Part shown: piece after piece, positions 1 through 5,829 of the stretch
Position numbering within the stretch: position 1 is the first letter of the stretch
How the letters are laid out: each line of letters opens with the position of its first letter
NCBI GenBank assembly: GCA_937877575.1
Contig: CALFIZ010000114.1
Location: 1-8,047 of the forward strand
Source: an uncultured Marinilabiliales bacterium
GTDB lineage: Bacteria > Bacteroidota > Bacteroidia > Bacteroidales > BM520
Length of the DNA stretch: 8,047 nt
Direction: 5' to 3'
Program-made: the position numbers and the translations under genes
Notes under the pieces: model-generated
The model's input: the letters and a program-made list of their open reading frames with translations, nothing else
Databases searched by the model: none
What the model was told of the DNA's origin: nothing

Positions 1-30
1 AATCAATAATTTTAGTGTATTATGCTTGTT

Positions 31-327
31 TTAGTTTGCTATTTGTTGAATATATTTTTTGATGTTTGATTTGGCAAGCCAAAAGGGAATTGAGGCATTA
101 CAGCCATTAGAACATTCATCTTTTATGAATCTTTTAGGACACCAAAAATCAAGAATTATAGACTTGTTAGTAAAATGACAGTCTACAAAGTCAAGGCATA
201 ATAAACTTGCTTTCTCTGTGTGGATGGCATACCTATTAACAAAGACTTTAAACCATTCATTCCCATTTGATTCTTGCTCCAAATACTGCAAATATCTTTC
301 TGCAATGTTTAAAGATTCTGATGTCAT
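31..327 (-). CDS. Small cysteine-containing protein of unknown function
   Basis: I do not recognise this 98-residue protein. It has no signal peptide or membrane segment and looks soluble. Residues 1-20 look helical. Five cysteines lie at 44, 50, 63, 72 and 76, the last two as a CxxxC pair, with aromatic residues nearby (F61-W62, F82-W83), so metal binding or disulfides are possible but unproven. I chose the ATG at 327 because an AAGGAG Shine-Dalgarno sequence lies 6 bases upstream. An ATG at 372, overlapping the protease stop by 8 bases, would add 15 residues, but these are encoded by a hairpin sequence and are probably untranslated. The gene lies 37 bases after the S41 protease and may be cotranscribed with it. 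Its DNA is clearly AT-rich compared with the genes to the right. A real gene is likely but not certain. Confidence 0.6.
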   Translation of the reverse strand: MTSESLNIAERYLQYLEQESNGNEWFKVFVNRYAIHTEKASLLCLDFVDCHFTNKSIILDFWCPKRFIKDECSNGCNASIPFWLAKSNIKKYIQQIAN

Positions 328-361
328 AAAAATCTCCTTGCCCCCCAAAAGGGGGATTTTT
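328..361 (-). promoter_or_regulatory. mRNA hairpin enclosing the Shine-Dalgarno of the small gene
   Basis: On the minus-strand transcript, AAAAATC (361-355) can pair with GATTTTT (334-328) as a 7-base-pair outer stem. Inside it CCCC (354-351) pairs with GGGG (346-343) around a TTTT loop. The unpaired 3' bulge (342-335) holds most of the AAGGAG ribosome-binding site (339-334), and the start codon follows the stem directly. The G/C hairpin starts about 10 bases after the protease stop, so it may equally act as a 3'-end or partial attenuation structure for the protease message. Pairing was read by eye and no folding energy was calculated. Confidence 0.45.
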
Positions 362-364
362 GAT

Positions 365-2296
365 TTACTCATAATCTTCAAAATCTGTCACAAAAGCCTT
401 TGCAAGCCCATACTTCAAAGATTCAAAATCCCAAGCCTTCATTGCAATAGTTCCAAATTTTGAGACTTTCTCATATCTAGTCATATAAAAGCCCTCTTCA
501 TCTGAATAGAGAACAAATTCAAAATTGTTTCTCTCAAATTTTTTCTGCTCTCCCTTGTCAATTCCTTTTACAAGAGATTCAATTTCAGAAACTTTCTTTT
601 CTGTTGCTGATTCCAAAGCCTCATAATCATATTCAACCCTGATGTAGGTATTGCCACCCTGCAAAATTTCCCCTGAATACTCATCATAATCAACAGACTC
701 AAAAGCCCTTACAGCCTTTTTCACTTCCTTGTCCATAGAATTATAAACAGGATAAAAGCCTTCGTAATCAAAAAGATTTCTTCCGATATAGGATTTTGTG
801 AGAATGGCGATATCTTGTTTAACTGCTTGATATTCAGTTGTATTTATTTCTATATTGTTTTTTCCGGCTTCTTCTAAAATGTCATTCATCATTTTTGGAG
901 TCATCGTAAATCTGTTGATAAAATCTTTGGCAGTGGGGTATTGATTCATCAGTATATCACGATTGCTGTCAGTGTAGTCGAAAGCGTATTTGAAAATGAC
1001 TGATTTATTGATGATTTGGTAGTAGAAATCATTGTCTTTGAAGTCTTCAATAGGGACGAAGACATCAGGTGTTATACCGCCTCCGCCATAGACTATTCTG
1101 CCATTGTCGGTGAAATACTGTTTGGTGGTGTCCACGGTATTGATGCTGTCGGCAAATTCAAGTTCGCCCGAGAGAAAGCGTTCGTAATATTCCTCATAAT
1201 ATTTTTCCTTGCCGTTTGCGTATGAGCGTTGGATGCACCTGCCGCTTGGGGTGTGGTATCTTGCCACCGTAATGCGGACGGCCGAGCTGTCGTCGAGCTG
1301 CATTTGTTCTTGTACGAGGCCTTTTCCGAAAGTTGTTCTTCCCACGATGATGCCTCTGTCGTGGTCTTGTACCGCACCGGCAACAATTTCACTTGCCGAG
1401 GCTGAGGCTTCGTTGACAAGGACTACAAGTTTTCCGTCAAGGAATTTGCCCCTGCTGAGTGCAACGCCGTTAACACGCGGAGAGTTGAGGCCTTCGGTGA
1501 AAACGATGAGTGAGTTTCTCTTCAGGAATTGTGACGAGACCTCAATGGCGGATTTCAGCAAACCGCCGCCATTGTATCGCAAATCAAGGATTAAATTGGT
1601 CATTCCCAAGAATTTCAGTTTGGAGAGAGCCTCGCTGAACTCCTGCGGTGTTGTCATTGAGAAGGAAGAAATCTTGATGAAACCGGTGGAGTCATCAATC
1701 ATGTATGCTATATCGACACTTGTGTTGGGAATCACGTTTCTGACGATGTTGTAGTAAAGTGTGTCTGTGATGCCACGGCGAACAATGCCGACATTGACCT
1801 CGGTTCCTTTCGGACCTTTGAGCAAATGTTGGACGTCTTCGTTTTTGATGCCTACTCCTGCAACTGTACTGTCGTTGACTTTAACTATCCTGTCACCGGC
1901 TCTTATCCCCACTTTTTCAGAAGGGCCGCCTTGTATGGTCTGAACGATGAAAATAGTGTCGTCTTCGATTCTGAACTGCACGCCAATGCCTTCGAAGTTG
2001 CCTTGCATAGCCTCATCGCTCGATTTCAGGTCTTTGGCGTTGAGATAAACCGAATGCGGGTCAAGTTCATCAAGCATTTTTTCTATTGCTGTCGCTTCAA
2101 GTTCATAGTTGTCAACAGAATCGACATATTTGGCATCGAGAAGGTTGATGAGTTTGTTGAATCTTGTGGCACCCTGTTCCGTTTTGTTTTGCTGAGACAT
2201 GTTTCCCACCGGCATTATGTAAGTTGCAAGAAAAAGACCTGTAATGATGGAGCATACAATGATGAGCGGCAGGTATATTTTTGTTTTGGTTGACAT
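365..2296 (-). CDS. S41-family C-terminal processing protease (CtpA/Prc type) with extended C-terminus
   Basis: A serine protease that cleaves envelope proteins, probably anchored in the inner membrane and facing the periplasm. The 643 residues contain an N-terminal hydrophobic segment (about 7-28), a PDZ domain (about 95-175, with GIGVQF and AGDRIVKVN), and an S41 catalytic domain (about 205-365). The catalytic Ser-Lys dyad is S300 in the SASASE motif and K325 in TTFGKGLVQ. The 25-residue spacing equals that of S452 and K477 in E. coli Prc, and Q329 is the conserved glutamine. YGGGGITPDVFVP (403-415) is typical of Bacteroidota members. From about residue 535 the protein runs on for roughly 110 acidic and lysine-rich residues beyond where I expect family members to end, encoded by AT-rich DNA. 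It starts at ATG 2296 with no Shine-Dalgarno, 24 bases after pth, and is probably cotranscribed with it. Family assignment is firm; the tail is unassigned. Confidence 0.93.
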   Translation of the reverse strand: MSTKTKIYLPLIIVCSIITGLFLATYIMPVGNMSQQNKTEQGATRFNKLINLLDAKYVDSVDNYELEATAIEKMLDELDPHSVYLNAKDLKSSDEAMQGNFEGIGVQFRIEDDTIFIVQTIQGGPSEKVGIRAGDRIVKVNDSTVAGVGIKNEDVQHLLKGPKGTEVNVGIVRRGITDTLYYNIVRNVIPNTSVDIAYMIDDSTGFIKISSFSMTTPQEFSEALSKLKFLGMTNLILDLRYNGGGLLKSAIEVSSQFLKRNSLIVFTEGLNSPRVNGVALSRGKFLDGKLVVLVNEASASASEIVAGAVQDHDRGIIVGRTTFGKGLVQEQMQLDDSSAVRITVARYHTPSGRCIQRSYANGKEKYYEEYYERFLSGELEFADSINTVDTTKQYFTDNGRIVYGGGGITPDVFVPIEDFKDNDFYYQIINKSVIFKYAFDYTDSNRDILMNQYPTAKDFINRFTMTPKMMNDILEEAGKNNIEINTTEYQAVKQDIAILTKSYIGRNLFDYEGFYPVYNSMDKEVKKAVRAFESVDYDEYSGEILQGGNTYIRVEYDYEALESATEKKVSEIESLVKGIDKGEQKKFERNNFEFVLYSDEEGFYMTRYEKVSKFGTIAMKAWDFESLKYGLAKAFVTDFEDYE

Positions 2297-2320
2297 GATA
2301 TAATGATATATTGAAATTGA

Positions 2321-2890
2321 TTATTTGCTGTTGTATGTTGACATAGTGAAGGCAGGACCTGCGGTCACGAAGCTTTTGACTGCTTCTGCTGCGGTTTCGA
2401 GGCGTGGCCGGATAGAGTTTTCCATTTCTTCGTCTGAAATGCTGCCAAGGACATAATCTATCTGTTCGCCATAATTGAAATTGTGTCCGATACCAAAGCG
2501 CATACGACTGAAATTCTGTGTGTTGAGTATTTCAATGATATTGTTCAAGCCGTTGTGTGAGCCACCGCTGCCTTTGGTTTTGATTCTGATTCTGCCCAAT
2601 TCGAGGTCAAGGTCGTCAGAGATGACGAGAAGGTTTTCCAAAGGGATATTCTCCATCTCCAACCAATATCTGACGGCTTTGCCGCTGAGATTCATGAAAG
2701 TTGTGGGTTTCAGGACTATCAGGATTCTGCCTTTATAGCGCATGGTTCTTACAAATCCATAGCGTTCGGCAGTAAAGGGTTCGGCAACATCTTTGGTAAG
2801 TTCGTCTGCCACCATCCATCCGATGTTATGGCGTGAACGCTCATATTCTTCTCCCGGATTACCCAGACCTACAATAAGATACTTTGCCAT
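2321..2890 (-). CDS. pth: Peptidyl-tRNA hydrolase
   Basis: Releases tRNA from peptidyl-tRNAs that drop off the ribosome by cutting the ester bond between peptide and tRNA; an essential cytoplasmic enzyme in most bacteria. The 189-residue length is normal for the family. The residues matching the E. coli active site are present: N11 in GLGNPG, catalytic H21 in RHNIG, N67 in TTFMNLSG, D92 in SDDLDL, and N113 in GSHNGL. The G-rich KGSGGSHNGL loop (106-115) is typical. The ATG at 2890 gives the canonical N-terminus MAKYLIVGLGNPG. Only 8 bases separate this start from the 3' end of tRNA-Leu, so there is no Shine-Dalgarno and the upstream sequence is the tRNA itself. The protease gene follows in the same direction. 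Confidence 0.97.
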   Translation of the reverse strand: MAKYLIVGLGNPGEEYERSRHNIGWMVADELTKDVAEPFTAERYGFVRTMRYKGRILIVLKPTTFMNLSGKAVRYWLEMENIPLENLLVISDDLDLELGRIRIKTKGSGGSHNGLNNIIEILNTQNFSRMRFGIGHNFNYGEQIDYVLGSISDEEMENSIRPRLETAAEAVKSFVTAGPAFTMSTYNSK

Positions 2891-2898
2891 TTTTTATG

Positions 2899-2980
2899 TA
2901 CCCGAGGCCGGAATCGAACCGGCACGAGTTACCTCAACGGTTTTTGAGACCGTCGCGTCTACCTATTCCGCCACTCGGGC
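2899..2980 (-). tRNA. tRNA-Leu, anticodon CAA
   Basis: On the minus strand the sequence folds into a class II (long variable arm) tRNA. The acceptor stem GCCCGAG pairs with CTCGGGT, with a G1-U72 wobble at the end. The D arm is GCG/CGC, the anticodon stem ACGGT/ACCGT has loop CTCAAAA, the variable arm is GAG/CTC, and the T arm GCCGG/CCGGC has loop TTCGATT. The anticodon CAA (2946-2944) reads UUG. The discriminator base is A, as expected for tRNA-Leu. CCA is not encoded (the next bases are CAT), so it must be added after 3' trimming. It is 82 bases long and lies just upstream of pth. Confidence 0.97.
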
Positions 2981-3002
2981 TTTGCGGATTTGTTTTGCGG
3001 TG

Positions 3003-3036
3003 CAAATGTACAACAAATAATTTAATTGCATCGCAA
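3003..3036 (-). promoter_or_regulatory. Promoter of tRNA-Leu and pth (Bacteroidota type)
   Basis: On the minus strand the -7 box TACATTTG (3010-3003) matches the Bacteroidota consensus TAnnTTTG exactly. A TTG at 3036-3034 lies 23 bases upstream, at the long end of the usual spacing. Transcription would start near 2996, giving a leader of about 16 bases before the tRNA. It probably drives tRNA-Leu, pth and the S41 protease together. The -7 box is convincing; the -33 box is weaker. Confidence 0.6.
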
Positions 3037-3039
3037 TTA
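3023..3039 (-). repeat. Short inverted repeat between the MscS gene and tRNA-Leu
   Basis: TAATTGC and GCAATTA form a perfect 7-base-pair inverted repeat around a 3-base loop, starting about 10 bases after the MscS-type gene stop. On the minus strand it is followed by AATTATTTGTTG, which is T-rich but not a clean T tract. It could be a weak terminator for the upstream operon or a binding site, since it covers the -33 region of the tRNA promoter. With only two G-C pairs in the stem, the terminator reading is tentative. Confidence 0.35.
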
Positions 3040-3048
3040 TCGCAAAAT

Positions 3049-3990
3049 TTATGATTCCTTTATCATGTGAACATCCATTTGCGGGAACGGGAAGGATATT
3101 CCTTTCTTTGGAAGGGTGGTGTATATGGCATCGTTGATGTCGAACTTCACTCCCCAATAGTCGGACGATTTTACCCAAACGCGCACGGTGTATTCCACGC
3201 TGCTGTCCTTCATGGCGGAAAGTGCAATGAAAGGATCCTGCGCTCCTGATGTGGAGGAGTCAAGCACTCTCTTGTCGGCAGTGACAATCTGCATGATTTC
3301 CTTTTTAACAATCTCACTGTCAGTGCCGTATGGTACGTCAACACTCAAATCCACACGTCGCAGTTCCTGTGATGAGTAGTTGTTGATGGTGCCGTTGGAT
3401 AGGGCACCATTCGGTATGATGATTTCCCTGTTGTCAACGGTGAGGATTTTGGTGCTCACGATGTTCATTTCCTTAACGGTGCCTGAGAATCCTTGTGCTT
3501 CTATAAAGTCGCCGGATTTGAAAGGCTTGAAGATGAGCAGCATGATTCCACCGGTGAAATTCTGTACAGTTCCGCTCATGGCCATACCTATTGCCATGCC
3601 ACCTGCAGCGAGAAGGGCTGCCAGGCCGGTGGTGTTGATGCCCAGGGCGGCTATTGTTGCGGATATAAGCAGAATCCAAAGTATTATCGATACGAGGCTG
3701 TCGGTGAATGATATTAGCGCAGTATCGGTTTCTTTATGTTTACCCATGCGTTTGCGCACCCATTTGCGCACCATTTTGATAAGCCAGGCACCCAACGCTA
3801 AAACCACGAGGGCGGCAAGCACCTTCAGACCGAAGTGTATTGCCGATTCGGTGAGGGATGAAACAATCTCATCAGGGCTTTTTGACCCGAGAGATTTAAT
3901 GGCAGTTTCACCGCTGTTCTTTATGGAATCAGCGATAGCTTGTGTTGAGGCTATCGCTTCAGTCGATTGTAAAAAAATGAAATGTGACAT
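3049..3990 (-). CDS. MscS-family small-conductance mechanosensitive channel
   Basis: An inner-membrane channel that opens under membrane tension and lets solutes out during osmotic downshock. The 313 residues are close to the core MscS size (E. coli MscS is 286). An N-terminal stretch of about 50 residues precedes three membrane segments at roughly 51-72, 96-116 and 119-151. The third is the pore helix, rich in Gly and Ala (GLAALLAAGGMAIGMAMSG), followed by the usual NFTGGIMLL and KPFKSGDFIE start of the beta domain. The C-terminal part ends in FPFPQMDVH, a family hallmark. The ATG at 3990 has no Shine-Dalgarno and lies 10 bases after the TonB-domain lipoprotein stop, so the two are cotranscribed. 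It is the last gene of the run that begins with the OPT transporter. Family assignment is firm; in vivo gating properties cannot be read from the sequence. Confidence 0.95.
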   Translation of the reverse strand: MSHFIFLQSTEAIASTQAIADSIKNSGETAIKSLGSKSPDEIVSSLTESAIHFGLKVLAALVVLALGAWLIKMVRKWVRKRMGKHKETDTALISFTDSLVSIILWILLISATIAALGINTTGLAALLAAGGMAIGMAMSGTVQNFTGGIMLLIFKPFKSGDFIEAQGFSGTVKEMNIVSTKILTVDNREIIIPNGALSNGTINNYSSQELRRVDLSVDVPYGTDSEIVKKEIMQIVTADKRVLDSSTSGAQDPFIALSAMKDSSVEYTVRVWVKSSDYWGVKFDINDAIYTTLPKKGISFPFPQMDVHMIKES

Positions 3991-4000
3991 GGTTATCTTA

Positions 4001-4600
4001 TTATTGAATTTGAATTGAATAATTGATTGGCAGCACCATTCTTACACGGACGGGTTTGTCTCCGACCTTGCCGGGTTCCCATTTCGGAAACAGTCTGACG
4101 ACACGCATCGCCTCTTCTTCACACGCTTTGTTGAACCCTTCCTCTATGCCAACATTGCCTACGGAACCGTCTTTCTCAATGATAAACCATACCTTTACGA
4201 TTCCTTGTGCCCTGATATCCTGTGCTGACTGGGGATATACGAGATGTGTCTGCAGGAACAGCGGAAGTTTGTCCATTCCACCCTGAAACTGGGGGAATGA
4301 CGTGAGCTTGTTGGTGAGTTCATATATGGTGGTGTCATTGTCGGAGACTTCATTTGCCTTCTCCATTGCAACGTTGTTGACATTCATTTCCGGAACTATC
4401 TTCCTCATTTCATTGTCAACGGCAGCCCTGAAAACCTGTGATTCGTGCTGAGCCTGTTCCTCAGGGGTCATCGTCTTGACTGATGTGTTGGAAATGGTCC
4501 CTTTTTCAGCCGTTTCCTTCTTTTTGTCCCGGTTGTTGCATGCCGTGACACACAATAGTGCAGCGGTTATGGCGATTATTGCTACAATATGCTTTTTCAT
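4001..4600 (-). CDS. Lipoprotein with TonB C-terminal domain
   Basis: The 199-residue protein begins with a lipoprotein signal peptide: KK, a hydrophobic stretch (5-17), and the lipobox VTAC with C21 as the likely lipidated residue. A polar linker follows (22-100). The TonB C-terminal domain (about 102-196) shows FPQFQGGMDKLPLFL, then YP, QGIVKVWFIIEKDGSV, EEEAMRVVRLFPKWEPGKVGDKPVRV and LPINYSI, the pattern common in Bacteroidota TonB-domain proteins. It lacks the usual membrane-spanning anchor and proline-rich spacer of true TonB, so it probably does not transmit proton-motive energy with ExbB/ExbD. It may bind a TonB box or peptidoglycan, or act as a decoy or assembly factor, which is inference. 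It starts one base after the pepT stop and is followed after 10 bases by the MscS-type channel gene. Confidence 0.88.
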   Translation of the reverse strand: MKKHIVAIIAITAALLCVTACNNRDKKKETAEKGTISNTSVKTMTPEEQAQHESQVFRAAVDNEMRKIVPEMNVNNVAMEKANEVSDNDTTIYELTNKLTSFPQFQGGMDKLPLFLQTHLVYPQSAQDIRAQGIVKVWFIIEKDGSVGNVGIEEGFNKACEEEAMRVVRLFPKWEPGKVGDKPVRVRMVLPINYSIQIQ

Positions 4601-4601
4601 G

Positions 4602-5819
4602 TTATTCAGTAAATAGTTTGATGATGTTGAGTATAACCTGTGAAGCCTTTTCCATGCTTTCGAGAGGGACGTATTCCATTTTTCCGTGGAAGTTGTGGCC
4701 TCCGGCGAAGATGTTGGGGCACGGAAGTCCCATGAACGACAGATTAGCTCCGTCTGTACCTCCTCTTATAGGCTGTATTTTAGGCTTTATTCCTGCCATT
4801 TCCATGGCTTTTATTGCCTTTTCGATAATCTGATAGTGCGGTTCAACCTGCTGGCGCATGTTGTTGTACTGGTGCTTTATTTCCAGTGTTACAATGTTGC
4901 CGTATTTTTTGTTGATGAAATCGACAGCATCGGCGATAATTTGTTTTTTTGCCTCGAATTTTGAGGTGTCATGGTCACGGATGATATACTGTACGGTTGC
5001 CTCCTCCACCGTTCCGGTAAAGTTGGTGACATGGATGAATCCTTCGTAGTCGCAGGTGAATTCAGGACGCTGTTCCACGGGGAGCATTCCGTTGAGTTCC
5101 ATTGCCACGAGAATTGCGTTTATCATCTTGCCCTTGCCGTATCCGGGGTGTATGTTGCGGCCTTGGATGCGGACTTTAGCGGCTGCAGCGTTGAAGTTTT
5201 CGTATTCGAGTTCACCGATTTCACCGCCGTCAATGGTGTAGGCATATTTTGCGCCGAATTTTGTGACATCGAACTTTGCCACGCCGCGGCCTATCTCTTC
5301 ATCAGGAGTGAAGCCTATTTTAATCTCACCATGCTTGAAATCAGGATGTTCCATGATATATTGTGCCGCATACATTATGGCAGCCACGCCGCCTTTGTCA
5401 TCGGCACCGAGAAGCGTGTTGCCGTCGGTTGTTATCATGGTCTGTCCCTTATACTGCGCCATCTCGGGGAATTCCGAGACTTTGAGTGACAGGTCCTTTT
5501 CCTTGTTGAGCAGTATATCGCCGCCATCGTAGTTTCTGATAATCTGCGGTTTGATGTCGGCTCCGGAAGCGTCAGGTGATGTGTCAACGTGTGAAATGAA
5601 ACCTATTGGCGGGATGTCTTTGCCGACGTTTGACGGGATGGAGGCCATCACATAGCCGTATTCGTCAAGAGTTGCTTCTATTCCCATTGATTTCAGCTCA
5701 TTAAGGAGCATGTTGAGGAGGTTGAACTGTTTCTGTGTGCTCGGCTGTGTTTCAGACTCAGGGTCTGACTGTGTGTCAACCGAAATGTATCTTAAGAATT
5801 TATCTAATAGCTGTTCCAT
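4602..5819 (-). CDS. pepT: Peptidase T (tripeptide aminopeptidase)
   Basis: A cytoplasmic two-zinc aminopeptidase of family M20B that removes the N-terminal residue from tripeptides. At 405 residues the length is normal for the family. The metal and catalytic residues known from Salmonella PepT have clear counterparts: H77 and D79 in ISHVDTSPD, bridging D140 in LLGADDKGG, general base E174 and ligand E175 in TPDEEIGRG, D197 in YTIDGGE, and H378 in NFHGKMEYVP. NIHPGYGKGKM (222-232) belongs to the dimerisation domain. I chose ATG 5819, which gives the usual MEQLLDKFLRYISVDTQS start; a GTG at 5849 would overlap the transporter gene and add ten residues of low credibility. It lies 10 bases after the OPT transporter stop, which suggests that imported peptides are handed to this enzyme. 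Confidence 0.96.
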   Translation of the reverse strand: MEQLLDKFLRYISVDTQSDPESETQPSTQKQFNLLNMLLNELKSMGIEATLDEYGYVMASIPSNVGKDIPPIGFISHVDTSPDASGADIKPQIIRNYDGGDILLNKEKDLSLKVSEFPEMAQYKGQTMITTDGNTLLGADDKGGVAAIMYAAQYIMEHPDFKHGEIKIGFTPDEEIGRGVAKFDVTKFGAKYAYTIDGGEIGELEYENFNAAAAKVRIQGRNIHPGYGKGKMINAILVAMELNGMLPVEQRPEFTCDYEGFIHVTNFTGTVEEATVQYIIRDHDTSKFEAKKQIIADAVDFINKKYGNIVTLEIKHQYNNMRQQVEPHYQIIEKAIKAMEMAGIKPKIQPIRGGTDGANLSFMGLPCPNIFAGGHNFHGKMEYVPLESMEKASQVILNIIKLFTE

Positions 5820-5829
5820 GTTGTTTTTA

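Noticed and set aside
1..30. Terminator after the small gene
   Set aside because: The 30 bases downstream are AT-rich but show no stem followed by a T tract; the window ends too soon to judge.
328..381. Longer start for the small gene at TTG 381 or ATG 372
   Set aside because: The added residues are encoded by the hairpin sequence and overlap the protease stop, while ATG 327 has a well-spaced Shine-Dalgarno.
1209..1754. Open plus-strand frame of 181 codons opposite the protease gene
   Set aside because: The opposite strand encodes conserved S41 catalytic motifs over the same bases, and the plus-strand translation resembles no protein family I know.
3380..4018. Open plus-strand frame of 212 codons opposite the MscS-type gene
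   Set aside because: It mirrors the MscS reading frame, whose family motifs are unmistakable, and has no promoter or ribosome-binding site that I can see.
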